Source: Apostichopus japonicus (lineage: Eukaryota; Echinodermata; Holothuroidea; Aspidochirotida; Stichopodidae). Taken from it: a stretch of 64,000 nt of DNA. The stretch spans positions 9,893,713 through 9,957,712 of the forward strand of contig NC_092574.1 in assembly GCF_037975245.1 (NCBI RefSeq), written 5' to 3'. The notes under the pieces were generated by a model. It was not told where the DNA came from. It saw nothing but the letters and a program-made list of their open reading frames with translations, and ran no database searches. Positions 1 through 12,642 of the stretch are shown piece after piece. Every line of letters starts with the position of its first letter. Positions within the stretch are counted from its first letter, which is position 1. Position numbers and translations under genes: made by a program.

Positions 1-717
1 ATGTAACATCATCCTAACGGTCTGTTGAGTGGTGGTAGATAACATTAGGCTCGTGTGTACACAAATAACCGAAGCCTAGGCTATACCATATCGAACTGCA
101 CTGAACCCTGTATCATTTGTGTTAGCATTTTTTGCTTCAAAACAAACCCCACTTGCCCTGGATGAGATAGAAAAAGAAGGCTAGAATCAGTGAGGACAAA
201 CTCAGTCACAATGTAACTTAAGTCTGTTGTGTTATGGTTAGGCTACTACTACAATTTAGTAATATTAGTAATAGTACTGTGTTAGTGTTAACATTGATTT
301 TAATGGCTTCATTGAATAGCCTAACAATTGTGTTGGACCAAATGATATTATATTTTCAGTTGAAGTAAAACAAGGTTAGGTTTAACCTGCTGCCTACTGA
401 ACTTTACAACCCACTTACTTGTGTCCTGTGTAACTTAGCTGAGCCCAGGGATAGCCTATACGGACAATTCAAGGTAGGCCTACTTCAGCCTAGCCTAATC
501 AATACATCAGACAATCAGACAATCACAGTATTTTGAACGAAATGCTGAATAACTCACTGCCCAGTGTAACTTTTTGTGCCATTGGACATAAAGTACTGTA
601 GGCCTAGGCTAAATGATTAGCCAGGCCAAGTCTGATAGTGACACATTAACATTTACTGGATTGCTGTTTGTGGGCTAATGACACTTGACAGGCCATTTAT
701 GGTTCTCACAAGACTGA

Positions 718-3700
718 ATGGCTTCAAACTGTGGAGACTGCATAAGAGTAAGTAGTAACAATTCCTTTGCTTTTTTAGAGTAGGCTTCCTCATGCAGTGT
801 TACTGTTAGGCCTACTGTCAGTTTCTAAGAAGGCACAGACTGACTGATATTGAAAAGTAGGCCTAGCCCTACTGTAAGAATAAAATGATAAAAAGGACAC
901 TGCAAATAAAGTAGCCTTGCCTTACTGACACTGTATCATGTAGGATGTTACTTAAACGAATGACAATTGCATTACACATAACGAATGACAATATGTTGTG
1001 CACACTAAAATATTGTGTTGACTAAAACGAATGACAGTGAACATTTGACAGCAGAGACATTTGCTTCAACCGGATATCACAGTTCAGACTTTGTGGGTAT
1101 ATTAAAGCCACGCAAACCTAGTGGACGCGAAGTGCGTGGCTTACAGATCTAGTAAAGTACGGACAAGATACAAACGTTGCCGGATGATCCATCTCATTGG
1201 ATTTTTCGAACTGCAGCCAAACGTTCCTAAAACAGCCGTTGCTAGTACTACAATTTTTATACTTTAATAGTACGATATCATAGCATTTTCCACACAAATT
1301 AATTGTGGATATATCAGTTTCAAACATATCAATTAGCCAGCACCTAACAACCACGTAACATGCGATTTTCCTCAAATCATTTTTGCGCAGAAAACCAATA
1401 ACCGCATTTACTCCACTCCTCATTCTATCTCTTCTCACCACCGTCCTTCGTTGTCATTCGCGAATGATAATTAACCCTGTACAAAGTCAATTGTCATTCG
1501 GTCATTCGCTGTCATTCGTTTTAGTTTGTCCTATCATGTATGCCCAGCAAAACCAAGATCTCATATTAGTTTTATTGGAAACTTTGCAGTGGAATTTATG
1601 CAAATCTATGGCCTATTGACAGGTAAGCCTGTCGAGGAAAGCATTGCAATTGCCTCATAACAAAAATATATATTAATCCACAAAATGTATCAAAGCAACA
1701 GAAATTTATGATAAAACTACACCTGTGCAGGGATTGCATTGCAAAAACATTACTGTCTAGATCTAAAATCTAAGAGAAAATTAACAACTTTAGATAAAAA
1801 TTTGAGGCAAGTTTGCTAGAAAAATATTCCTCAACAAACTCTTTTCCTTCTAAAGGTTGGCAATCATAATACTTTGTTAGATTCCTACACAAGACTTGCT
1901 GTACAGTCCAAATGAGTTACTGTAAGACTATTGTGTCAGATATTGCATACCATTACTGTATGAACAGTGTACCTACTGATACAGTGATAGCGTTGTGTAA
2001 AGTAAAATTACAGTACTGTAGATTACAGTATGAAGGACAGTTCTATGTATTGTACTGTACATATGGATACAGTATTCAGTCTCAACTGTGCAAAGGGAAT
2101 GTTCACCTTCATAAACAAAAACAGAAAATATATATATATGAAACCTGTTTGTTCAAAAGGTATTCACTGTAGATCTGTCTAGATAAATCTATACCTCTTT
2201 TTGACTGCAATTGAGCTGGCAATGAAATTATTTTGTTTACATTTGAGTGATTTGACAGGTATCTAGCTTACAGTATATCATATTGCCAAAAGTCATCCAA
2301 GATTGAAACAAGTTATAGTAACAAAAAAACACTTAAAATGGAATACTACTGTAGGCTTATGCAAAAGGCCACTGCTACAATTGGCTATATTACTGTACTT
2401 CTGTTATAGTGTGTTTTAGTTTGAGCTCTGATGTAGCCATGTAAGGGTTTTGACTTTTTTCTTTGTTTAATTTGTTTCATGAAAGACTGTTACTATAGAT
2501 CGACTCATATAACCTGATATATTGTTATTCCTTTCTCACAGAATTATGAGGTTTCTGGGCTGTTGGGAAGAGGAGGGTTTGCATGTGTCTATAGGGCAAA
2601 GAGCATCAACACATGCCAGGAGGTTGCTATCAAAATGGTAAGCGAGTTTTATATACACCACCTACCACAATATTCAGTAAGTTGAATAAATTTATATATA
2701 TGCCTTTCTTAACCAGTGATGTTCTATCGGTTAACAGTAGGAGTTCAGTAATGTGATCTTTGTGTTCATCCATCTCAAATACTATATAAACTATCTTTGA
2801 TCTAGATTGACAAGAAGAAGATGAAAGCTTCCGGAATGGTCTCCAGAGTGCGAAATGAGGTGGAGATTCATTGTCAGCTGAAGCATCCGTCAATTCTTGA
2901 GGTGAGTTTCTGGTCAGATTGATGTGCGGTTAACATGGGAACACAAACATTGGTGTAGGCAGTGGTTTGGTCATATGATGAAGTTGTACCTCAGTTGATG
3001 TTTATGGAAGGATATAAGCGAACAGACAGAATATAAATCAGATATATATACTGACAGTGTTGTAGCCCTACCTACCTAAACGTCAACAGACCACAGAGGT
3101 GAAGTAGATAATGGTTAGTAGATAAATTTGAGGTTATAGGAAGTTTACTAACAGCTACTGTACTCTATCTCGTCAGATACTCTGAAAATTATCAGATGGT
3201 TTGCATGTATACACGACGATGGCCGGCACATTTCTTTTGGGTAATTGATGTTCAGAGGTTCCTTTGCATCACTTCTTTTAATTCTTTACAACCAAAGGTT
3301 TACCAATTATTCTTTCAGCTCTACAGTTACTTTGAAGATGAAAACTATGTCTACCTGGTTCTTGAAATGTGTAGAAATGGAGAACTCCATACGTATCTAA
3401 AGACCAATCACAAACTACTGTCTGAGGGTGAAGGTGAGAACCCAGCGTAATAATGAAATGCATAAAGCTTGCATGAAAAGGGACTGGTGCAGAAAGATGC
3501 ACCCCTCCCCCCCCCCTGGGTAGAGATGAACATTGCGGTCATAAGACCGATCCCCTTAAGCTGCCGTTTTTTGCAAAAGAATTTTGTGTCAGTTTTTTGC
3601 CAATTAGAAGTTTTGTCCAATATTTTGAAAACTTTATTTTTCATCATATATACTGTATTCAGTAGTTGATATACTATGGGCAAAAAATGATATCGTTAAA

Positions 3701-6700
3701 TAGTGGAAGCAACTTTTGCAAAAGAATTTTGTGTCGGTTTTTTGCCAATTAGAATTTTTGTCCAATATTTTGAAAACTCTGTTTTTCATCATATATACTG
3801 TATTCAGTAGTTGATATAATATGGAAAAAATGATATTGTTAGAAAAGTGGGAGCAACTTTTGCCAAAAGAATGTTGTGAAAGCAGTAAACAAGGTCATGC
3901 TTAAGGCTATATTACTATTGAACGTTGATCTTTTTTTCGCTCTGATAATTTGCGTTATATTTATTTTGACTTTGGCTCTTGTTTTCAGCTGCTCATTTCT
4001 TGAAGGAGATTGTCTTAGGTTTGCTGTATCTGCATTCACACGGCATACTTCACCGGGATCTCACTCTGGCTAATATGCTACTCACAGAGGATATGCATTG
4101 TGTAAGTTGCATATATATAACAGTATTTATATTGAGCTGTAAATGGTCGGTTGATAGTAGATACACCTTAACTGATTGATTGCATGGTCAATTGATTGAT
4201 TGATCGATCAATGGACGGATGCCCAGCAATTTTGCTTGAGATAGAAGTACAGATTGTGGCCAATTGGGAAGGTGTACCACAATGACTGACAGATTTCTTG
4301 AGATGTAGAAGTGGATGGATGGATGAATTGTTGGATGGATGGATGGATGAGTGGATGGATGCATGGGTGGATGGATGATTGGATGGGTCGGTGGGTTAGT
4401 GCATTGATTTAAGTGTTGTCATAGCAACCAAATAGTAAACATAAGATGTTCTTCCATGCGGCATCATCAACAGAGACATTTTATTTAGAACAAAGTGAGA
4501 AGAAGAAAAAATTAAACTGGAAAATGGAAATATTGAAACAGTTTCAAGATACAATACAAAACATGTATTTTATAGCCGAAAGGAAGACCATGAGAATTAA
4601 CAGTGGTATGCATCAACCATGTACATTTTGTTCTCTCCCTTAAAATAAATACAGAAAATCGCCGATTTTGGACTGGCGACGAGGGTGAACCTACCCAGCG
4701 ACAAACATTACACAATGTGTGGAACGCCCAATTACATATCGCCGGAGATCGCGACGCGGAGCGCCCACGGACTGGAGTCTGACGTGTGGTCCCTCGGCTG
4801 TATGCTGGTGACCTTCTTCACGGGAAAGCCCCCGTTTGACACAGCAGCGGTCAAGACAACCCTCAACAAGGTCGTCCTGGGCGAATACAAGATGCCGGAC
4901 GGGTTGTCCTCGGACGCCTCCGATCTAATCACAAAACTCTTGAGGATAAACCCAAACGATAGGATTACCCTCTCCGGGATTTTGGACCACCCGTTCATGG
5001 CGAAGCCTTCCAGCGGTTTTGTCGGCGGTAGAGAACAGGGGAGACCTCCAGCCGTCAGGGTGAGTAGGGACTCCATTGAATCGTGGGGAAAGATGGGGGG
5101 CGGTTTGGAGGGGTGTGAGGGGAGTAGAGGATTTGAAGATGAGGGGGTGAGGGGAGTAGAGGGATTTAAAGATGGGGGTTTGGGGGGTGCTGGGGGAGTA
5201 GAGGGATTTGAAGGTTGAGGAGTGAGGGGGAGAAAAGTGATTTGAAGATGGAGGGGTGCGGGGGAGTAGAGGGATTGGAAGATGGGTGGAAGGGTGCGGG
5301 GGACTGTAGAGATAAGAAGATGGAGGGGGGTGCTGGAGGGGTGCGGGGAGATAGAGGGATCGGAAGATAGCGGAGCATGATCGTCCTTGTTCTCCTGGAG
5401 GTATCCTACCTTAACTGCTATTTGATACATCTAACATAGCATAACGTGCTGAAGATATTTCGTTGAGCTGTTTATTTTACCACTAAGTTTTCTCTCTCTT
5501 TCTTCTTATTTCAAATTAATGTCCTGTCTCATGCGCATCATGTACAGTGTGACTTATCAAGCAACTGAAACCTACACCTTTTCCATTTCCATTATAATAA
5601 CCTTTTTTTTTCTGTTCGCTTCACCGTTTAGAATGTCGGATCCTCTCACGATAGCGGCCATGCAACCATGGCAACAGGCTCCACCACTGCAACTGCAATT
5701 ACCCGATCCTCTTCGAGATCAAGACCAATGAGGGCACTGCCCCTCCCCAGCCTTACGCCGATCATCTCGGAGGACGAACAGAATCTCATTCCAGCCACCC
5801 ATTCTGCCTTGGGTGATTTACAATCGGGCAACCGGGAAGACGTTAGGTGGAGAGATCCATACCAAAGGCATCCTCCATCCCCTCCTGTCAGAGAGAGAGA
5901 TTATTTCCACACCCAAGATGAACAAAGAAGGCTCAAGGGTAAGATTAACTGCTTTGTTGACCATTTGAAAAGAGTTAATTCTCTTCAAAAAAATTTTAAA
6001 ATAATAAAAGCATTGATCTCATCCAAACTTAATTTATTCAATGCCAAATAATAATAATAATTTTGAAGTTATTGTTAATACATATTTATTTCCTATTTTT
6101 TTTGTCTCTCTTTTGCCCCCCCCCCCTTCCATATGCTATTTGAATTTAACTATATGTTTTAACACTCATTATTTGCAAGTATTGCAATGTATGTCCTATT
6201 GTCCTCTCTTGTAGGACCCTTTAATCACCTTGTTTACAGACTTTTTATCCTGTGAGTGTTGTTCATCCTCTCCCCCCACATCTCTCTACAGAACTCAATC
6301 CTGGAAGTAAAACAGAGAATGAGTTAGCGGCAAAAACTGCACAGTTTCTCTCGGATCTCTCACAGAAAGACTATGTTCATAACCAAGATTATCACGATGG
6401 TCACACCAGTTCCTCATCCGCGAGAGAGCGATTGCATTCTGATAGTAACAAGAAATCTTCGGGATTCTGGGAGAACAACAGCGGGACTTCCGTCTCGCGG
6501 CCGGGAATCTCCGATTTAGGGAGGGAAGGCCGGTCGTACCATTTTGAAAGGGGGATGGATGCAAAATCGTCGAACATACACGACAGTCATAACATGTTAT
6601 CTGGTATAAGTAAAGCCAAACTGTTGTCAACAGAGGTCAGTACAGGGGGGACTCGTCGAGCTGACCGTGGCGTCCCCGGAGGGAGTGTTTTATCTGGTAG

Positions 6701-9700
6701 TATCAGCTCCGGGGTGGGCGGTAGCGGTACGGACAAGAACGGAAGCCAGACGGAGGGGAGTGTCCTTGCAGGGAAGCAGAACTCGCAGCAGCATGGCCCC
6801 GTCATCATGGAACCGCCCACGGTGCAGAGGTTTGGGAGCCGCACTCACTCGACCACGGGAACCTCAACGGGGGAGGAGGGAAGCAGAAACCAAGAGCCAA
6901 TGCAGAAACGAAATGCAAGGAAACAAAACAGGAGAGAAGAAGGCTCGGAGAGAAGCGAGACGGGGGCTAAGAGGTTGACGGATCTGACACCCCCGTTGAA
7001 CGCGAGCAGACTCCGGCCTATTCGACAGCAGACCAGAAATGCCGTGGTAGGTATTAGTTAGGACTTCGGAAATGTTATGAGCGTTTTTCCAATCTAAAGA
7101 GACTCTTTTACTTTGCAGCAACAACAGGAACAATTAAAAGTTGATGGGGTGTTTGATGACTATGATTACATATTGATTAATAGTCAAGTTTTTTGTCTAC
7201 AAAAAAGCAGCATTACATCTGTACAAATGAGTAACACTAAATATTGGCTGCTTCTTGTTGCAACATTTTGCTATAAACTATCACCTAAAATGCCACTTGA
7301 ATAAGTTCCCTTTGTTTTTACACAGAACCTTAGGTTTTAGTATTTTCACAAATAACTCAAAGTCATAAAGTTACTCCAAAAAGTTACTATTCTGTTCAAG
7401 TTGTCAGCAAGTTTTTTGCCCTGTGTGTTACGCAACTTACCTTTCCTCTTTCATGTGTGGTTTTATGTCATTTTTTTGTTGTTACCCATAACAGGTAGTT
7501 ATCAGATAAAGTAGACTCATTTCTAACCATTGTTCGTTTTTTCACCAACATAAAGGTCAGCATCCTGGTGGGAGGTGAAGTGTGCGTTGAGTTTCTGAAG
7601 AGGAAGGACGGCTGCGATAGAGTAGTGGAGGTGCAGCGAATATCCCAAGATGGAATGAAGGTAACTAAGAATTTAAACCTATTTAATGTAACATATTCAG
7701 AACACTCCCCTGTAATAACACTCACCATGGAGAGTCTGTACAGGCTGAGTGAGGGAGTTTTTCAGCTACCGACCAATCGTAATAAGACGATCACATGATT
7801 TGTTTGGTCAGACAGTCCCAGTGAAGCCGTTTTTTTATTTACTCATTATGATCCCAAAAGACATGTAAGAGCTATATATGTGTGCTTTAGTCAGTTGAAA
7901 CTGTATTGGCTTCTCAGCTCTGTCTTGTTTTGTCGTCTCACTTGCAACTCTTTCGGACAACCTATTTTCGTCAGACAGACATCATGCAGAATGGAAGTCG
8001 GTACGTAGGATGGAACGAGCTAGAAGATCAAAAACTTGTCCCTACCCCACAAAGCCAACTATTCATGTCTGTGAATGTAGGGAGCTAAACATAGCTTGTT
8101 AATTAATAACTATTGGTTCATGTTTGGTGACCATCCTAAGAGAAAGCCACAAAACAAAATGTTGTAAAGACTTCACTAGCCACAGGTTTGTCTCTTACAA
8201 TGCAGTAAATTTCCAGTCACCAAAATTTTCAAAATTCGCTAAATAAGGTGCTTTGTAGTATAATGGTATCATGTGTGCGAAAAAAAAAACCTTCCAAGAT
8301 TCCACTTTCGTAAAAATTTTAGTATTTTCTTCTAAGAAGATTTTTCGAACTTTTACCTCTTTTGGAACAGGTGATGACCTATTTACCAAACAATGGTAAA
8401 GGTTTTCCTGTGTCAGATAGACCCCCTAGCCCACCCCCTGAAGAAACAGTCTCTCACAGTTATCACAATCTGCCCTCCAAATACTGGAAGAAGTACCAGT
8501 ACGCTGCCAAGTTTGTGCACCTGGTACGGTCCAAGACGCCCAAGATCACCCTGTATTCAGACCAGGCTAAGTGTATGGTCATGGAAAATGGACCTCACCC
8601 AGATCTCGAAGCTTGTTTTTATAACGGTAAGGAATGAAATATTGTTGCTTTTTTTTTCTTTCTTTCTACAAATCCGTTAAAGATTGGATAAATTCCATGC
8701 ATCGATGAGGCGAAAATGAAAATTACATTATGAAATAGTTTTACCATTTTCTTGATGTATAAATTTATTGTAGTTTGTGTAGTCTTTGATCAACTTTGCC
8801 ATTACAAGTGCCGTCTTAAATGGTTCCTGCCAGAAAAGAGGGTGGATAAATTTAATGTGGATTCGTTGGAGGTTTGCGAGTTTGATTCGTGATTCGGTCA
8901 TGGCAAAAACAGTGTTGGAAAAGTGAATGCTATTTAGTGTTTTACATTGAAGTGAAGGATAAGGCGTTAAGTTTTGAGATGCTTCTAATTTTTAGTTGTT
9001 CCTCATTTTGTTTCTTCATCTGGTAGGAGGGAGAGTCCATGTATCTTCCTCTGGTGTCGTGGTAACCGATGCAGAGGGCAGCACGCACAATCAACCGACC
9101 CTCGAGGACAAGCCAAATCTACCAGGGAGTCTCCAGGTGCTTCTGGAGCACATTCAAGACGTAAGAAAAATTATTTCTATTCCCATATTTTGGTTTCAAC
9201 TTTGCAGGCTTTTTGGCCTTTGACGCAGGGCTTACCGATAAACTATGGCTTTTGCACAAGTTCCATTCTGATTGTGGTATAAAATGTGTTGCACCACAAC
9301 CCCTTAAAAATCTGCTGGCCTATTTTTTTTTCCCTTTTCTTTCAATTTGCACTCCTGTTGGAAGATTTCTAAAATAATATAATATAAATAATAGTATATA
9401 ATAATATATATAATAATAATAGTAAATATTTTCTGATAACATTGCTGTTTGCAAGGTTGTGCATGTATTTCTTGAATTTCTCTATAAAATATGATACTGA
9501 CAAGGAAGAATGTAATGTATTCTCACTTGTATTCTCAAGTGAGAATTGTAATGTAATGTAATGTATGTAATGTAATGTATTCTCACTTGATGATGTTTTC
9601 AAAACATTTTTTTCTCCTTCCATCCTTGCACAGCTGTATCAGAAGTGTCTGGAAGTGGAATCAACAGTAGCTTCCCTGGAGTCCAGGGTTGGTCATGGAC

Positions 9701-11866
9701 CTTACTTTCCTATAATACTCAACCGGTGAGTTCAGGATATTTTCAAAGGCTTTTCTTCCCCCTTGACATTCTGTCAGTATCCATTACCCGCCTTTTATGA
9801 AGATTTTTTTTGGCAATGTGGATTTGATACACAGGAGAAGGCTCCACTTTTTCTTTCCTGAACAAACAGATGAATTCATTACAGTGTTCATAACAAAATG
9901 GACTGCTGTCAGGTCAAATCTTAGGCCAGTAACAAGGAGCTGTGGCAAGGAAATATTAAGGTCATGTAGCCTATATATATCTTGGGAATATTCTCTGATA
10001 TTCTTAACAAAAAAACATTCTTTAAACTTTCTATTTTTGGCAATTCACCTAGGAAACCAACACAGGAAGAATTGGAACATAAAAGTGGAGAAACGAGAAC
10101 GTCGACAAACAAGAGCCGTCATCACTTGGAATCCCCTCCAAAAGCGCTGTCGCAGGTGAAGCAGCAGATTCCACTAGGATCCACCACCTCACCCAGTGTT
10201 GCACCATTGGTGTCTGCGTCAGTCTGTTCCTACGACGGCACCGTCGTGAGCACCAAGAGCGGTGTTCCGTCTCGCGTGGCGGATAGAATACCTATCAGCT
10301 CAAATTGTGGAGAAGGTAAAAATCATCTTGTGTAATATTCATAAAATTTCATTTCTCCGTCTTCTAATGCATCCTAATTGGTATTTAGGGCGGGTTTTTA
10401 GTACCCTATCGTGGGACTCGAAGGGATGCTTACAGAAACATGAGAAAATGTGAAAATTTTGTTAACTGATCCACTTTGGTGTAAGACTCTTTCTGATCAT
10501 GTGTAAATCAGCAGTGGTTAAAGATTGAAATCTATTTCTTCAGTGTCACAATAAATATTTCCATTTTCCCAATGTTAACCTTTCACACAAAATAGATGCT
10601 CGTGGATACTTCTGTTTTTGTTCTTTCTTTCTTTCTTCTCTCTTTTAGGGTGGGGGAAGGGGGAGAAACAGTGGGTCAGGGATGGAGTGAGAAAGATGCG
10701 AAAGTGATTGTCGACCATTTGCTGTGTAAAATGTGTTTTCCAATTTTCATGCATTATCTGCCATTAACAAACATGATATATTTGGCCGAATCTCGCAGAA
10801 CATTTGAATTTGGCATTTGGTTTAAAATTGAAATCTCGTTCTGCAGTGTTAAGATAAAATATTCTCGTGTAAATTCCGGCAAGGAATCACTCAGCCATTT
10901 CGATTTCTGGTTTCTTGCTTCATACGTGTCCAATGTTATTGTAACACCCTGCCGTGGTAATTTGAGGGATATTCCAGCGACAGAAACGGAGGTTGCCAAA
11001 ATTGTTATCGCAAATTTGCCCCGCATCACAACGCAAAAGCTGTATACTGTATCACACACTGTTTTATATATTTCTTCTTTGTGTGCATTTTCATGTTTCA
11101 GATTTCAAGAGCGCAAATCAACACGATAGGGACGAAGTCTTGAAGAGGCTCTATGTTCATAATGTCGGCTGGGCATCGCAGGTAAAAAAATATATAAACT
11201 AAGATCCCACAATTTGAGTCTTTTAAGATTTTTGCCTAGAACATTAAAGAATTTATCCAAGTAAAAAGTTTGGAAAAGTTTTGGACAATATCCGTCAGGC
11301 CTACCAGATTAGTCAACAACGTTGTGTTCTGATCCATGTTTTGCCGTTTCACACAATCCCCCATTTGTTTTTATCTCTCTGCTATTTTCTAAGATGGTCT
11401 CTGGTGAAATCCGCATCCAGTACAATGACGGCTCTGAGCTGGCAGTCAAATCGTCTGTGGCCCTGGTCACCTACCACGATACCGAGGGCAACGTTAACAT
11501 GTAAGTCTTACGAAAAAACGTTTCAACTTCTATCGGGATTGACATTTAAAGCTGCATTTTGGAATTTAATTTGATAGACTCATTGAGCAGCACCAATCAG
11601 GTAAAGGAAAGAGTAGGTACCTGACAATGTATACGTTCTGTTTTTGTGCGTGGGGGTGGGGGGGGGGTTGGCAACCAAATAAAAACAATGATGACGAAAT
11701 CACGATCTTCTGCCATATTCATTTTACATCGAGAAAATTATCTTTTTCTCATTTCTCCATCAGCTATGGCAAACAGGATCGTCTCCCACTTACAGTAAGA
11801 GAGAAACTGTCGCAGCTCTCCACAATTGTGGAAATGTTTGTGAGTAAGGCCAGTCCGCCGGATTAG
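718..11866 (+). CDS. PLK4: Polo-like kinase 4 (PLK4/SAK), complete 16-exon gene, about 1018 aa
   Basis: Serine/threonine kinase that triggers centriole duplication. Coding exons: 718-747, 2542-2637, 2806-2901, 3319-3433, 3989-4101, 4655-5059, 5632-5938, 6292-7046, 7556-7660, 8371-8626, 9027-9160, 9634-9725, 10053-10315, 11102-11181, 11394-11500, 11764-11866; all phases join. The kinase domain (about residues 11-267) has a GRGGF glycine loop, VAIK Lys41, HRD Asp136, DFG Asp154 and T-loop Thr170, the same numbers I recall for human PLK4. A disordered linker follows, then the cryptic polo box (about 625-830) and C-terminal polo box 3 (about 925-1018, with HNVGWASQ). Length is close to the 970 aa of human PLK4. 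Exon 1 ([10 protein letters not shown]) is the least certain: it was chosen because it has an ATG and an AGA|GTAAGT donor in phase 0. The gene is convergent with the RAD50 relative downstream. Confidence 0.95.
957..1518. repeat. Facing clusters of CGAATGACA words in PLK4 intron 1
   Basis: CGAATGACA occurs at 957-965, 982-990 and 1028-1036. Its reverse complement occurs at 1452-1460, 1492-1500 and 1510-1518, with a partial copy at 1500-1508. The inner-left and outer-right copies share the longer 17-mer ACTAAAACGAATGACAG in inverted orientation. This looks like a roughly 0.55-kb palindromic or foldback-type element; I saw no clear target duplication and no convincing gene inside. Confidence 0.5.
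3578..3860. repeat. Tandem duplication of about 143 bp in PLK4 intron 4
   Basis: The segment from about 3578 to 3718 (AAGAATTTTGTGTC start, through CATCATATATACTGTATTC) is repeated at about 3721-3860 with few changes. It is a head-to-tail duplication inside an intron with no coding content. Confidence 0.8.
4180..4400. repeat. Degenerate GGAT/GATT tetranucleotide microsatellite
   Basis: PLK4 intron 5 contains imperfect GATT units at about 4190-4212 and GGAT units at about 4313-4390, broken by substitutions. No other function is visible. Confidence 0.75.
5085..5370. repeat. G-rich minisatellite just after the PLK4 kinase exon
   Basis: The intron after 5059 holds imperfect units of about 25-35 bp built on GAGTAGAGGGATTTGAAGAT followed by GGGG-rich spacers. 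Purines are almost confined to the plus (transcribed-sense) strand. Long open frames on either strand here come from the composition and are not genes. Confidence 0.75.
5632..7046 (+). other. PLK4: PLK4 linker exons 7-8 with DSGHAT phosphodegron
   Basis: Exon 7 begins with a DSGHAT motif (Ser293, Thr297) just after the kinase domain, matching the autophosphorylated beta-TrCP/SCF degron of vertebrate PLK4 (DSGHAT with Ser285/Thr289 in human). The rest of exons 7-8 is Ser/Gly/Arg-rich and probably disordered, ending in [14 protein letters not shown] at the entry to the cryptic polo box. The degron implies that abundance is controlled by self-phosphorylation and ubiquitination, a known PLK4 property and here an inference from the motif. 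Confidence 0.85.
7556..9725 (+). other. PLK4: PLK4 cryptic polo box (PB1-PB2) exons 9-12
   Basis: The exons encode the tandem polo-box region used for dimerisation and binding centriole scaffold partners. Recognisable segments are [45 protein letters not shown] and [10 protein letters not shown], which parallel human PLK4 in order. Exon boundaries are phase-consistent. Confidence 0.85.
9520..9592. repeat. TGTAATG short tandem repeats with flanking ATTCTCACTTG words
   Basis: A short run of GTAATGTAAT units in PLK4 intron 11 is bounded by copies of ATTCTCACTTG, with an inverted copy (CAAGTGAGAAT) between them. It is a small local repeat with no other visible role. Confidence 0.6.
11102..11866 (+). 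other. PLK4: PLK4 polo box 3 exons 14-16 and stop
   Basis: Three short exons encode the C-terminal polo box: [14 protein letters not shown], then [16 protein letters not shown], then YGKQDRLPL through [12 protein letters not shown]. The TAG stop is at 11864-11866. Order and spacing match the family's last domain, which relieves autoinhibition and helps centriolar targeting. Confidence 0.9.
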
Positions 11867-12642
11867 GGAGCCTCTTACCTCGATAACTCGATGGGACATT
11901 CCAGTATGCTGTCTTGCCTGCCTGCCAATCCGCACTCTCAAGTATTGGGTCGATTTAACGACGTAGCCGATAGAAAACTTCCAAAAACGTGACAGTAATT
12001 TTAGTCATCTCAGGGTCTTTCAAAGTTTTTCATTAGTATCCCTTCCCTCTAGGACTTCCACGTTCTTGTAGTAAATTTTTATGTTTCTTTCAAAGTATTC
12101 ATTTAATGGGGACATGCCAAAGGGATTATTTAAAGCTTGGTCACAAAAAGTAAAATGCCCTGGAATTTTTGGTTTATTTCTCCTTTGAACTTGGGAACAG
12201 AAGAACATTAATGTGAGAGAAGAATTCTTATTCCTAGTATTTTCGGTCTAATGTTAGACGATGTTGTTTTAAGACAAAACTTAGAAGTACACAATTCTAC
12301 ACTTTTTGTCAGAAAATAAAAAATCACATCACATTATGATCCTTCAGTAATGGGAGAAACAAATCCAAAAACAAACAAATTCAGCTTTATATGAACTATC
12401 CACCCTTTGTCAGCTGTATTGGTTAATAAGCTATTCAATTATTCCAGTCTATGGTTTTATTCCCCTTTATGCATATTCATGTCAAGAAGAATCTATTAGC
12501 CAATAGGAAGTTGTTTGCAATTCAGTCATTGGCTGTTACCCCTAAGATATTTGCATATGCATGATGGCAATCTTCTACTTAGCAGGCAGTTGGGACAATT
12601 TTCCTAATGCTAATAATACTCTGAACTGTCCTCCTGTATCAT

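Larger units (their letters stand above)
2542..5059 (+). other. PLK4: PLK4 catalytic-domain exons 2-6
   Basis: These five exons encode the whole kinase fold. Exon 2 carries the glycine loop and Lys41, exon 3 the C-helix ([17 protein letters not shown]), exon 4 the hinge ([13 protein letters not shown]), exon 5 the [11 protein letters not shown] catalytic loop, and exon 6 DFG through the C-lobe, including [19 protein letters not shown] and SDVWSLGCM. The HRDLTL and GTPNYISPE signatures are PLK4-type. No catalytic residue is missing, so an active kinase is expected. Confidence 0.95.

Noticed and set aside
1118..1441. Minus-strand open frame of 107 codons inside PLK4 intron 1
   Set aside because: No recognisable domain, no splice partner, and it sits inside the CGAATGACA-bounded repeat.
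4732..5430. Pro/Ser-rich minus-strand open frame across PLK4 exon 6 and its minisatellite
   Set aside because: It overlaps the conserved kinase exon and a G-rich repeat; composition alone explains it.
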